Positions 19,168-28,058 of a stretch of DNA of 64,000 nt are shown here, one piece after another. The DNA lies in contig CANLDN010000006.1 in NCBI GenBank assembly GCA_947489445.1, positions 124,001 to 188,000 of the forward strand, given 5' to 3'. Under the pieces are notes generated by a model. That model saw nothing but the letters and a program-made list of their open reading frames with translations, was not told the origin of the DNA and ran no database searches. The translations under genes and the position numbers were made by a program. Within the stretch, counting starts at the first letter, position 1; each line of letters starts with the position of its first letter. This DNA is from an uncultured Paracoccaceae bacterium (GTDB taxonomy: Bacteria > Pseudomonadota > Alphaproteobacteria > Rhodobacterales > Rhodobacteraceae).

Positions 19168-19305
19168 AACAGCTTCCTAACATATCTGATCGTTACATGT
19201 TGGCTGCTTGGCGTGATTGTGTCAAATGTTGCTGCTTTTGACGCTGCTGTGTTGTTGTTGGGCGGATTGAACGTATATGTTGGCCCAAATCCGGCAGGGG
19301 GAATC

Positions 19306-20424
19306 ATGCGTTTGAGTTTGCACCGTTTTGTGGCCGTTGTTTTAGTTGTTGCCGTTGCTGGATGTAGTCTGCCGCGCGGCGCAGGTTTTCAGTCAGAAGT
19401 ACTGGCCGCGTCGAATGCGGGCAACCAGGAAGAGGGCGAAGCGCCAGTCTACGATTTTGCGGTTTTTGAAGTTAACCGTGCAACGCTGCCCGTCTTGAAT
19501 TTATGGCCAGGTAACAACGAAAAATCGTACCCTTGGATCGCGCGCCAAGATCAGCCTGCCTCTCTTATCATCGCACCGGGTGACAGTATTCAGCTGACCA
19601 TTTGGGACGCCGAAGAAAATTCACTTTTGTCGGGCACTGGTCAACGGGCTACCCCTTTGCAACAGGCACCGGTTAGTTCTGATGGGCGCATCTTTGTGCC
19701 ATATATTGGCGAATTGCGCGTGTCCGGCATGTCACCCAGCACGGCCCGCGCGCGGATCGAAGAAGAATTGATCAAAACCATTCCGTCGGCTCAGGTGCAG
19801 ATGGTGGTCGAACCGGGGCGGGCGAACACAGCGAATTTGGTCACAGGTGTCGCAGTGCCCGGCGTCTATCAATTGCCCGATCGAAATTTCAAGATGCTGG
19901 ATCTGTTGTCCCTTGGTGGTGGAGCCAACCCCGCGTTGATCAATCCGCAGGTTCGTCTGATCCGGGGTGGCAATGTTTATGGTGTATCATTGGAGCGCCT
20001 GCTTTCGGAGCCGAACCTGGATACGACGCTACGTGGCGGCGACCGGGTGATTGTGCAACAGGATGAACGCAACTTTCTATCGCTGGGTGCCACTGGAACA
20101 GAACAGTTGCACGTGTTCCCAAAAGACCGCGTGACTGCGCTAGAGGCGATGGCAATCGTGGGTGGTGTCAGCGATGACCGTGCCAACCCGCAGGGCATCT
20201 TAATTATGCGTGAATACGACATGGCAGCGGTGCGCGATGACCAGACCGGTCCACCCAAGGATCGGGTAGTGTTCACCATTGATTTGACGTCTGCCGATGG
20301 TCTGTTTTCGGCGGGTAATTTCGCCCTGCAGAGTGGTGACTTGGTCTATGCTACAGAAAGCGCGCTTGGGCCGACACTGACGCTCTTTAATATCGCGACA
20401 TCGCTGTCGAGCCTACGAAATTAG
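19306..20424 (+). CDS. polysaccharide biosynthesis/export lipoprotein (Wza-like)
   Basis: 372 residues from ATG 19306, with a CAGGGGG ribosome-binding site; an upstream in-frame start is rejected. Lipoprotein signal peptide with lipobox VAGC (MRLSLHRFVAVVLVVAVAGC). Poly_export domain: IIAPGDSIQLTIWDAEEN, GRIFVPYIGELRVSGMSPSTAR; then SLBB-type repeats VTGVAVPGVYQLPDRNFKMLDLLSLGGG and FLSLGATGTEQLHVFPKDRVTALEAMAIVGG. Outer-membrane export channel for capsule or exopolysaccharide. The partner inner-membrane copolymerase (Wzc type) is not in the window. Opens the surface-polysaccharide region. Confidence 0.92.
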   Translation: MRLSLHRFVAVVLVVAVAGCSLPRGAGFQSEVLAASNAGNQEEGEAPVYDFAVFEVNRATLPVLNLWPGNNEKSYPWIARQDQPASLIIAPGDSIQLTIWDAEENSLLSGTGQRATPLQQAPVSSDGRIFVPYIGELRVSGMSPSTARARIEEELIKTIPSAQVQMVVEPGRANTANLVTGVAVPGVYQLPDRNFKMLDLLSLGGGANPALINPQVRLIRGGNVYGVSLERLLSEPNLDTTLRGGDRVIVQQDERNFLSLGATGTEQLHVFPKDRVTALEAMAIVGGVSDDRANPQGILIMREYDMAAVRDDQTGPPKDRVVFTIDLTSADGLFSAGNFALQSGDLVYATESALGPTLTLFNIATSLSSLRN

Positions 20425-20436
20425 AGCGTTCCGAGA

Positions 20437-20455
20437 AAAACCTGAATCAGGTTTT
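20437..20455. terminator. AT-flanked inverted repeat between convergent genes, possible bidirectional terminator
   Basis: AAAACCTGA / TCAGGTTTT, nine-base arms around a single A, with A-runs and T-runs on the outer flanks. It sits in the 44-base gap between the Wza-like gene and the RTX gene that converge here, which fits a two-way terminator. The stem core is only five GC-containing pairs, so strength is uncertain. Confidence 0.5.
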
Positions 20456-20468
20456 GCGCGATGATGCC

Positions 20469-22772
20469 TTAAAAAAGGAATATATCGTCAGCAAGCGTGC
20501 TGAAATCCAGCACGTTTTCGATCGTTAGCGTGTTGCCCTCACCAAAATTGATTGTCGCCACGTTGCCATCCGAACTGCCATAGACGAACAACACATCAGC
20601 CGCGGAGGTGAGGCCAGTCCATAGATCCGCATCAAGCATGATTTCATCAATGCCCTGTTCGAAATCAGCAATGTGATCTTCACCGCTGTTGAAGATAAAG
20701 GTATCAGCACCCGCGTCGCCGAAAAGGGTGTCATCACCCGCCCCGCCATTTAGAATGTCATCTCCGATACCGCCGTCCAATGCGTCATGTCCATTGCCGC
20801 CGTTCAGCGTGTCGTCGCCCGCCCCGCCCATCAACGTATCGGAACCATCATCACCATTCAGGGTATCGTTCCCTTCCCTGCCTAGAATGACATCTTTATC
20901 ATTTCCGCCTGACACGATGTCATTTCCATCACCCGCAATGATTATGTCGACCCCGTCTTCGCCGTATAGCTGATCAGCACCGCCCAGACCCATGATGACG
21001 TCATTGCCGGCCCCACCGTAGATTATGTTGTTCCCGGCAGTCCCTGTCAGGCGATCATTCCCGACCGACTGTACAGGCGAACCTGAGGCGGGCGTGCTGC
21101 CAGATAACGCATCCCGGAGGTCGCCGATATTTGCGGCGGTGATCACTTGCTGCCCAGCAAGCAGGCTGTTTGCTGCACCTTGATCAACGGCGGGGTCGTC
21201 GGGGTCAGGTGTTAAATCGGGCGGTGGGGTCGCAGGTCCCGGATATCCCGGTTCGATGTTTTGCGGTATCCGTGTGCCACCGATAAGGTCGGCTGTGGTC
21301 AGGTCACGATAATCGATGGGCGCTCCGTCGGCGCTTTGTACGATCAGTAATTCATTGCCATACATGATTTCCATGCCAAAGGATTGGATGCTGAATGTCA
21401 GTTGGCTGATATCTCGCAGCATGGGCCAAAGCGACAAATCGATGGTGTCTTCGCCAAGCCTGAAATCAATGATTGTGTCGATCTGGTCGTCTGCTGACGG
21501 GATAAAAAAATCGGCACCGGTGCCGCCTGTCAATATGTCAGAGCCCGCACCATCACGGATAATGTCGTTCCCATCGCCGCCGGTGATGACATCGTCACCA
21601 TCATGACCTTGCAAAACATCGTTGCCGGTGGTGCCCGACAACAACCCGCCCGCAAGTGTCGCAGTTGTTGTAATGCCCGCTGTACCGGTATCAAAACGCA
21701 ATTGCGTTATGCCTGTTTCGCTACTGCTGGCCACAAATATGTCGAGCCCGTCACCCCGCCCTCTGGCAGAAATCGCGCTGATATTGTCCAAGCCCATTTC
21801 AGTTGTGTCCGCGATGTGGGCCTGTGCGACAAGCTGGCCACCTTCCAACAGCATGTAGATTGACACGCCGTCATCCCCGCCGCCTACAATCACGAAAGTC
21901 TGATCATTATGTGCGATGATCTCAACGGATGTCACCCCAGCAAATCGCGTGTTGAGCGTATCAAGAAGGTGTTCGCGGATAATCATGCTTCCGTCGGCGC
22001 CCAGCTCCATGACGCTCAGGCTACTACTGCCTGCGGCCCCGAGAACGATGTAAGTGATGCCACCAATCTCTGCTACGCCCATAGCCGTCGGTGCGTGGAT
22101 CCAAAGGCCTTGCTCAGTACCCATGTTCTCAACAATGCTGAGATCGCCGGTTTCGTTTACGGCCCAGCTGGTTATCCCATTTTGGGTCACACTAGCGCTC
22201 AGCAGATAGGTGTTCTCGCCGATCCTTGCAGTAGCCGTAGCGGATATCTGATCAGTGAAACTGCCAACGGGACCATTAACCGTGGCGTGACCCAGCAGAG
22301 TGCCATTGGCGTCAAACTGCAATTGTGCAAGACCTTCTTCGCCTGCTAGCCCCCCGTAAATGGCTTGCGTTCCGTCGCCTAACGTCAACGTTGTTCCATG
22401 CTGGAACCCGCCAAATGCAACAGGAAGGCTTGATAACGCCGTCGCTGTCTGGATGCTGCCGTCAGCGCCAAGGCTCACGGTCTGCAAGGTGCCGTTTGTT
22501 CCACCACCGATAGTGATCCCCAGACCGCCGTTCAACGAAAGTGCTGCCAGACTGCCCACACCACCAGGCCTGTCTCCTCCATCAAGTACCAAGGTTGAGT
22601 TCAAAGACAGCACGCCGCTGTCGATATTCCAACTGTTGAGCACACCGTCAAAACGGGTGGTGCTCAGAAGATGCGCCATGCCATCGATGTCGACTATATC
22701 CAAATCTGTAATCCGGGAGTGTTCCGGATCCAGCTCAGACGCAACATAACTGACAAGATAAAATGATGACAT
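20469..22772 (-). CDS. RTX calcium-binding secreted protein with N-terminal propeller-like domain
   Basis: 767 residues from ATG 22772, preceded by GGGGGGA. Residues 1 to about 400 form repeated beta-rich units reading like propeller blades (for example SLAALSLNGGLGITIGGG and GVAEIGGITYIVLGAAGSSS). A first nonapeptide block follows (GHDGDDVITGGDGNDII), then a beta segment, a Pro/Asp-rich linker (PGPATPPPDLTPDPDD) and a second longer block (GGAGNDVIMGLGGADQLYG onwards, about ten GGxGxDxLx units). No Sec signal; the C-terminus ends ADDIFLF, an acidic residue followed by hydrophobics as in type I secreted RTX proteins. No T1SS genes are in the window. Probable cell-surface or extracellular protein; target unknown. 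Confidence 0.88.
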   Translation of the reverse strand: MSSFYLVSYVASELDPEHSRITDLDIVDIDGMAHLLSTTRFDGVLNSWNIDSGVLSLNSTLVLDGGDRPGGVGSLAALSLNGGLGITIGGGTNGTLQTVSLGADGSIQTATALSSLPVAFGGFQHGTTLTLGDGTQAIYGGLAGEEGLAQLQFDANGTLLGHATVNGPVGSFTDQISATATARIGENTYLLSASVTQNGITSWAVNETGDLSIVENMGTEQGLWIHAPTAMGVAEIGGITYIVLGAAGSSSLSVMELGADGSMIIREHLLDTLNTRFAGVTSVEIIAHNDQTFVIVGGGDDGVSIYMLLEGGQLVAQAHIADTTEMGLDNISAISARGRGDGLDIFVASSSETGITQLRFDTGTAGITTTATLAGGLLSGTTGNDVLQGHDGDDVITGGDGNDIIRDGAGSDILTGGTGADFFIPSADDQIDTIIDFRLGEDTIDLSLWPMLRDISQLTFSIQSFGMEIMYGNELLIVQSADGAPIDYRDLTTADLIGGTRIPQNIEPGYPGPATPPPDLTPDPDDPAVDQGAANSLLAGQQVITAANIGDLRDALSGSTPASGSPVQSVGNDRLTGTAGNNIIYGGAGNDVIMGLGGADQLYGEDGVDIIIAGDGNDIVSGGNDKDVILGREGNDTLNGDDGSDTLMGGAGDDTLNGGNGHDALDGGIGDDILNGGAGDDTLFGDAGADTFIFNSGEDHIADFEQGIDEIMLDADLWTGLTSAADVLFVYGSSDGNVATINFGEGNTLTIENVLDFSTLADDIFLF

Positions 22773-22994
22773 TGATGGTCCCCCCCAGGACCGACCGCTT
22801 CTGACGCTGGCCTTGTCATCTACTGTGGGGGCGGTCGCACCGTGGCCCAATTGCGGCGGGGGCGTGGACCTTAACCGGCAATTTGTTCAATATCACTTTG
22901 TATTTGAGGTTTACGTTTTGCTAATCCTTCGGATTGAAGCATGGGCTTTTTATGATGAAGAACCAATCAAGGCCAAGATCAGGAGAAGCACATC

Positions 22995-24377
22995 GTGGCA
23001 CCGAAATTTGGCACAAGTGGTCTGCGCGGGCTCGTCACGGAGCTGACGCCTGATTGTGTCGGTCGTCATGTTGCCGCTTTTGTTTCGACTTGTCCGGTTG
23101 GAACGGGCCTTTTTGTCGCGCATGATCTTCGCCCATCATCGCCGTCTATCGCAGACACTGTTGCAGATGCGGCCAAAGCGGCTGGATTACAGGTCACGAT
23201 GTGCGGCGCTGTCCCTACGCCAGCTTTAGCCCTGGCCGCGATGCGGGCAAGCGCGGCGGCTGTCATGGTGACGGGCAGCCACATCCCGGCGGACCGCAAC
23301 GGATTGAAGTTCTATACGCCGGCTGGAGAGATCACCAAAATGCACGAGCAGGCCATCACAGGCGCACTGGGGCTGACGCCTCAAACGGTCGGTGGGCCGC
23401 CGTTCAAGCGGGATGAGACTGCGGGCGACAAATACATCGGTCGCTATCTTGCGGCTTATGATGGGGCGTTGCTGGGCAAGCGCATCGGCGTCTATGCACA
23501 CAGCGCCGTGGGCAGTGAGCTGTTGTCAGAGCTGTTGATGCAATTAGGTGCCGATGTCGTCACGCTGGGTCGGTCAGAGACTTTCGTCCCCGTGGATACC
23601 GAAGCCGTTGACACCGCATTGCGCAACCAACTTCGTGGTTGGGCAATAGAGCATCGGTGCGGCGCAATCGTTTCAACAGATGGTGATGGCGACAGGCCGT
23701 TGCTTACTGATGCGAATGGTACGGTTGTACCCGGTGATATACTGGGGCAGATCACAGCTGATGCTATGGCGGCAGAGATCGTTGTGACACCGGTATCTTC
23801 GAATACGGGTGTCAATGAAAGCGGACGCTTCGCACAGGTTATTCGTACTAAAATTGGATCTCCCTTCGTCATCAGCGCAATGGTGGGTGTGCAAGGGCGC
23901 GTCGTGGGATATGAGGCGAATGGTGGTTTTCTTCTGGGGTTTCCGGCTGATGGTCCATCTGGTCCGCTTCCAACGTTAATGACACGCGATGCGTTGTTGC
24001 CAATCCTGGCTGTCTTAGCGGCGTCGAAGGATGGTGGTGTTGCAACCCGTGTCGCGGCAGAGCCTGCTCGTTTTACGGCCGCAGGTCTTTTGAGAGATGT
24101 GCCACCAGAGCAATCCCAAGCGTTGATCCAGCGGCTTATCAGTGATGCCGATGCACGGGCGGCTTTTCTGAAGGAATTTGACGGTGTTGAGATGGATATG
24201 AACCTTGTCGATGGTGTGCGTATGACGCTTTCGGATCACCGAATTGTGCATTTGCGTCCGTCGGGTAACGCACCGGAGTTGCGGCTTTATGTGGAGGCCG
24301 AGAGGGCGACATTGGCCGATGAAATGCTGCATGTTGGATTGGCGTTGTTGCGAGGCATGTTTTTGCTGCGCAGGTAA
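22995..24377 (+). CDS. manB: phosphomannomutase
   Basis: 460 residues from GTG 22995 with AGGAGA ten bases upstream. Interconverts mannose-6-phosphate and mannose-1-phosphate. Alpha-D-phosphohexomutase motifs: FGTSGLRG at the start, the phosphoserine loop VMVTGSHIPADRNGLKFY (Ser of TGSH), metal-binding DGDGDRP and the phosphate-binding C-terminal RPSGNAPELRLYVEA. With manC, gmd and fcl nearby it completes GDP-L-fucose supply. It is transcribed away from them, so it has its own promoter in the 220-base gap upstream. Confidence 0.93.
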   Translation: MAPKFGTSGLRGLVTELTPDCVGRHVAAFVSTCPVGTGLFVAHDLRPSSPSIADTVADAAKAAGLQVTMCGAVPTPALALAAMRASAAAVMVTGSHIPADRNGLKFYTPAGEITKMHEQAITGALGLTPQTVGGPPFKRDETAGDKYIGRYLAAYDGALLGKRIGVYAHSAVGSELLSELLMQLGADVVTLGRSETFVPVDTEAVDTALRNQLRGWAIEHRCGAIVSTDGDGDRPLLTDANGTVVPGDILGQITADAMAAEIVVTPVSSNTGVNESGRFAQVIRTKIGSPFVISAMVGVQGRVVGYEANGGFLLGFPADGPSGPLPTLMTRDALLPILAVLAASKDGGVATRVAAEPARFTAAGLLRDVPPEQSQALIQRLISDADARAAFLKEFDGVEMDMNLVDGVRMTLSDHRIVHLRPSGNAPELRLYVEAERATLADEMLHVGLALLRGMFLLRR

Positions 24378-24530
24378 CGATAACTGAGCAATCCTAGCCA
24401 AAGAGCTACGATGACAGCAGGCGCAACTAATTTTATGATTGTTTTACGGGAATGTGATGAAACGCACAGACCCGGGTAAGCGCTTGGCTTAATTGTTTGC
24501 CATACAGCGTGTTGGTTACGAGGAAATGCT

Positions 24531-24791
24531 ATGAATGTTTTAAAGCTATTGCGTCGGTCGCTGTTTGGTCTGTCACTGTTCGTATTGTCAGTGCCGGCAG
24601 TAACTGCGACGCAGGTGACAGCACAGGCGGTGATCATGATCAAGCTTGAGTCACCTGACGGATCAGTATCCGTTGAAGGGCGACTTTTGGCGGTCGAAAA
24701 TGGCTTCTATGTTATTGAAACGGCTCGCTTTAACAGGATGCTTGTTGAAGCAGATCGTATCAAGTGCGTAAGCTTTGTCTGCCCGACATAG
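24531..24791 (+). CDS. small exported protein, stand-alone copy of the N-terminal domain of OmpA/phosphate-binding proteins
   Basis: 86 residues with a signal peptide (about 1-27). The mature part IKLESPDGSVSVEGRLLAVENGFYVIETARFNRMLVEADRIKC (break at 20 where needed) has the pattern SxDGSVSVxGxLLxxxxxxYxIxT...V.C....C seen at the N-terminus of roseobacter OmpA-domain/phosphate-type substrate-binding proteins, where it precedes the PBP domain. Here the domain ends after its two cysteines (C79, C84) with CPT and nothing follows. This is a resemblance from memory of the family, not a search. Ends 28 bases before a terminator. Confidence 0.6.
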   Translation: MNVLKLLRRSLFGLSLFVLSVPAVTATQVTAQAVIMIKLESPDGSVSVEGRLLAVENGFYVIETARFNRMLVEADRIKCVSFVCPT

Positions 24792-24819
24792 GGTTGGTTT
24801 GCTGTAGATTGGCCTGAAG

Positions 24820-24853
24820 AACATCTCGCTTGGGGCTATGCGAGATGTTTTTT
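24820..24853 (+). terminator. intrinsic terminator
   Basis: Ten-base stem AACATCTCGC / GCGAGATGTT with a ten-base loop and TTTT after the stem. Ends the rightward manB/small-protein stretch; it abuts the convergent galE stop codon. Confidence 0.8.
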
Positions 24854-25865
24854 AGGTGTCATAACCATGCGGGTTGGCTGATTGCCAAGCCCACGTACTG
24901 GCTGTCATGTCGTCGAGTGTATGTGTTGCAGACCATCCTAGTTCTGCCGCGGCACGGCGCGGATCAGCTTGCATCGCCGCAATGTCACCTGCCCGCCGAC
25001 CTGCTTGTTGGGTGGGGATTGAACGATTGCAGGCTTTTTCGAACGCACGAACCATTTCGCGCACGCTGTAGCTTTGACCCGTGCCGATGTTGAAGTGCCG
25101 CGCGCCGGCGTGGTTTGCCGCGTAGTCCAGCGCCGCTACATGGGCCCGCGCCAGATCAACAACATGGATATAGTCCCGCAACCCGGTGCCATCCGGTGTT
25201 TCGTAGTCATCTCCGAATACGGTGAGCGCCTCACGTTTGCCAACAGCGACCTGCGCAATATAAGGCATCAAGTTATTCGGAACGTCTTTTGGATCTTCCC
25301 CGATTTGGGCGGAGGCATGTGCACCAACTGGATTGAAATAACGCAATAACACTGCCGATACATCACCCTGCGCTGCGGCCCAGTCTGACAGGATACCTTC
25401 GGCCATCAGTTTTGAGCGTCCATATACGGATGTTGGGGCGGTTGGATGCGCCTCGTCATATGGCAGATATATGGGTTCTCCATAAACAGTTGCCGAGGAT
25501 GAAAAGATGATACGCCTGCATCCGGCTCTGCCCATCGCACGCAAAAGGGCCAGTGTTCCGCCGACATTCACGTCGTAGTAGTATAGGGGTTTTTCAGTGC
25601 TTTCACCGACGGCCTTAAGCCCGGCGAAGTGAATGACCGCCTCTGGCATGAAGTCCTGCATGACTTTGTCCAGCATCGATGCATCGCGCACATCACCAGT
25701 GTAGTCCAGAATAGTCCTGTTCGAGAGAGTGCGCACACGTGTCAACACTTCGGGCGTGGCATTTGTATAGTTATCAAGCACACAGACCTCATGCCCCTGT
25801 GCCAATAACTCCAATAGCGTGTGGCTACCAATGTAGCCCGCGCCGCCGGTGACAAGAACACGCAT
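24852..25865 (-). CDS. galE: UDP-glucose 4-epimerase
   Basis: 337 residues, typical size. Interconverts UDP-glucose and UDP-galactose with tightly bound NAD. Motifs: VTGGAGYIGSHTLLELL at the start, HFAGLKAVGEST, the catalytic FSSSATVYG and YGRSKLMAE (Tyr-x3-Lys), PVGAH and NIGTGQSYSVREMV. Its ATG overlaps the TGA of the upstream serralysin-type gene (TGATG), an unusual coupling of a sugar epimerase to a secreted protease. Supplies galactose units for surface polysaccharide. Confidence 0.95.
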   Translation of the reverse strand: MRVLVTGGAGYIGSHTLLELLAQGHEVCVLDNYTNATPEVLTRVRTLSNRTILDYTGDVRDASMLDKVMQDFMPEAVIHFAGLKAVGESTEKPLYYYDVNVGGTLALLRAMGRAGCRRIIFSSSATVYGEPIYLPYDEAHPTAPTSVYGRSKLMAEGILSDWAAAQGDVSAVLLRYFNPVGAHASAQIGEDPKDVPNNLMPYIAQVAVGKREALTVFGDDYETPDGTGLRDYIHVVDLARAHVAALDYAANHAGARHFNIGTGQSYSVREMVRAFEKACNRSIPTQQAGRRAGDIAAMQADPRRAAAELGWSATHTLDDMTASTWAWQSANPHGYDT

Positions 25866-27874
25866 CAGAGGATGAAGTCGTCCACTGTCAGCGTGACGCC
25901 ATCAACGAGGATTTCCATGTCCGCATTGCCGTCACCGTTCCGGTCAATGCTAACGGTGCCAGCGCCCAGGACAATTTCGCCCGCCGTGCCAGTGAAGGAA
26001 TCGACAACTGCAAATGCCTGATCGCCCTCGGCAGCCAAGTCGGCATCGATTGCCGATAGGTCAATATTGTCTACACCAACCGCAAAGTCAGTGATGTTAT
26101 CGGTCTCGCCAACGACGCTGTCGCCCACAAAGGAATATATAAAGCTATCGCTGCCCATACCGCCCGTCAGTTCGTCGGCGCCCATACCGCCCGTAATCTG
26201 ATCGGAACCTGCACCACCGTCTATGGTATCGTCGCCGCGTCCACCAAAGATGGTGTCACTGCCGCCATTGCCCATAATGGTATCATCCCCGCTACCACCG
26301 AAGATCGTATCGCTGCCAGTGCCGCCGGTGATGTTATCAAAGCCGGACCCGCCATAGATGGTGTTGGTCCCGCTTGCGCCTTGAATGTCGTCCGCACCGG
26401 AATTGCCAGCGACCATGTCGTTGCCGCTACCTGCATCCACGTCATCATCGCCTGTGCCGCCATAGGCGGTATCATTATTTGCGCCGCCTGAAATGTTGTC
26501 GTCACCCGCGTCGCCATAGATCACGTCATTACCATTATTGCCTGTCAGGTCGTTGTCTGCATCGTTGCCGATCAACATATCATTGCCAGAACCACCGGTC
26601 GCGTTCTCAATCACGACGCCATGCGCGATGGTAAAACCGCCTTGAATACCATCAACGGTCGAAACGAAACCGCCGCCGCCAAAGCCATACTCCAGTGTGG
26701 CTGCACGTAGATCAATCACAGCATCAGCACTGCCAATGTGTTGGATCGTGTCATTGCCGTCCGCATCCCAAATCGTCCGCCATGCCGTTCCGGTTCCGTT
26801 TGTATTGACAAGGATATGCGTGTCGTCGCCGGCAAAGGTACCTTCGTTGGCACCATAAAGGGCCTGTAGAACAGCAATATCCAGCGCCATCGGGCCCGCT
26901 TCATAGCCGTAGTCGAAACCATCGGGAACAGAGTTATTGCCGGTCAGAAAACCGGTATTGTAAGACATCGTGGTAAAGATGCCCTGATTGAGGTTGAATA
27001 GACCGTAGTCATCAAATGCCTGTGTGACACCCTGCATCACATCAGATGTGCCACCGTTGTCATGGGGATGAGACATGCCCAGGCCGTGCAATAGCTCGTG
27101 CACGATGGTCACGTAGCCGTAACCACCTTCTTCTAGTCCACCGCCAGGTGTCCGATCCCAACCCGTACCATTCGCGTTGAAAACACCGGAATTCTGGGTG
27201 CCGCCATCTGGTGTATTGAAGAAACCGAGAAACTGGTCGTCTGGCGGAAGATTGATAACCTCATTATCGTCCACGATAAGTACAAGGTCCGCATCTGCGG
27301 CAGTCGCAGCTTCGGTAAATGTTAGGTTCGCTACGGCTGCGATAGCAGCAAATGCAGTAAGAAATTGTTCGCGCTCATAGGATGTAAAGCCGTCGGATGT
27401 GAACCCGTCCGCATCGGGATTGCTGACGCCATTTGGCGCAAAGTAATATGTGATGACCGGATCATCCCATTGTGTACCCCAAATCAGGGAATCAATCAGG
27501 ACAGGTGCCGTGCCAAGGGCGGTGATCAATATGTAATCGCCAGTGTCGGCAAACGTGTCATCCTGATAACCTGCGGCTTCGATGTAGTAGGTCTGCCCCG
27601 CCACAGCAAAAAAAGAGAGCCCTGAAGAAAAATCGACTGGAAAGGCCACATCGTCATTGAAAGCGATTTCATTGCCCATCTCGTCATAGATCGTCAGAAC
27701 AGTGTCCTCGATTCCGCCAATCCCGATACCTTCCAAAGAAACCTCGACAAATTGCGATGAGTCGATGGAAAATGAGAACCAGTCACGATCTCCTTCGAAA
27801 TCAATGCTACTGAAGACACTGCCATTTAAATCAATGGTTTCATTTGTCGTATTATTGCCGGGAATATTGGTCAT
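25865..27874 (-). CDS. serralysin-type (M10) zinc metalloprotease with RTX repeats
   Basis: 669 residues. N-terminal pre-peptidase-like beta domain (about 10-120: SIDFEGDRDWFSFSID, YYIEAAGYQDD), then the catalytic domain with HELLHGLGMSHPHDN (HExxHxxGxxH zinc site, near residues 256-266) and the Met-turn TTMSYNTGF. Next come the M10 C-terminal region (AVLQALYGANEGTFAGDDTH) and about 15 nonapeptide units (GGSGNDMLIGNDADNDLTGN onward). Ends VDDFIL, close to the C-terminal DFxx motif of type I secreted proteases. No Sec signal and no prodomain evident. Overlaps galE downstream by one base. Extracellular, calcium-stabilised; substrate unknown. Confidence 0.93.
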   Translation of the reverse strand: MTNIPGNNTTNETIDLNGSVFSSIDFEGDRDWFSFSIDSSQFVEVSLEGIGIGGIEDTVLTIYDEMGNEIAFNDDVAFPVDFSSGLSFFAVAGQTYYIEAAGYQDDTFADTGDYILITALGTAPVLIDSLIWGTQWDDPVITYYFAPNGVSNPDADGFTSDGFTSYEREQFLTAFAAIAAVANLTFTEAATAADADLVLIVDDNEVINLPPDDQFLGFFNTPDGGTQNSGVFNANGTGWDRTPGGGLEEGGYGYVTIVHELLHGLGMSHPHDNGGTSDVMQGVTQAFDDYGLFNLNQGIFTTMSYNTGFLTGNNSVPDGFDYGYEAGPMALDIAVLQALYGANEGTFAGDDTHILVNTNGTGTAWRTIWDADGNDTIQHIGSADAVIDLRAATLEYGFGGGGFVSTVDGIQGGFTIAHGVVIENATGGSGNDMLIGNDADNDLTGNNGNDVIYGDAGDDNISGGANNDTAYGGTGDDDVDAGSGNDMVAGNSGADDIQGASGTNTIYGGSGFDNITGGTGSDTIFGGSGDDTIMGNGGSDTIFGGRGDDTIDGGAGSDQITGGMGADELTGGMGSDSFIYSFVGDSVVGETDNITDFAVGVDNIDLSAIDADLAAEGDQAFAVVDSFTGTAGEIVLGAGTVSIDRNGDGNADMEILVDGVTLTVDDFIL

Positions 27875-28058
27875 TTCTGGCTCTCTTAAATCGGTGCGGG
27901 ATGTGACATTTGCATTTCAGACGAATTTTCCCCAGTTCGCGGGAGAAGACAATGCAACTATGGCAAAAATCGGCAAAAGTCGCGCATTTCCGGCGGCAAT
28001 CAAAGAGACAGGCGAATTGTCGCAAGGTCCACTATCAAAAACAGGACGCACGTTTGCC

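Noticed and set aside
20689..20973. Tandem repeats about 27 bases long that might suggest a CRISPR array or satellite
   Set aside because: They are degenerate codons of the GGxGxDxLx nonapeptides of an RTX gene, in frame and without unique spacers.
24287..24643. Minus-strand frame with a hydrophobic stretch and RYLRSKN ending-like motif, resembling a C-terminal sorting anchor
   Set aside because: It crosses the end of manB and the start of the small exported gene and has no plausible N-terminus; the hydrophobic piece is short and probably chance.
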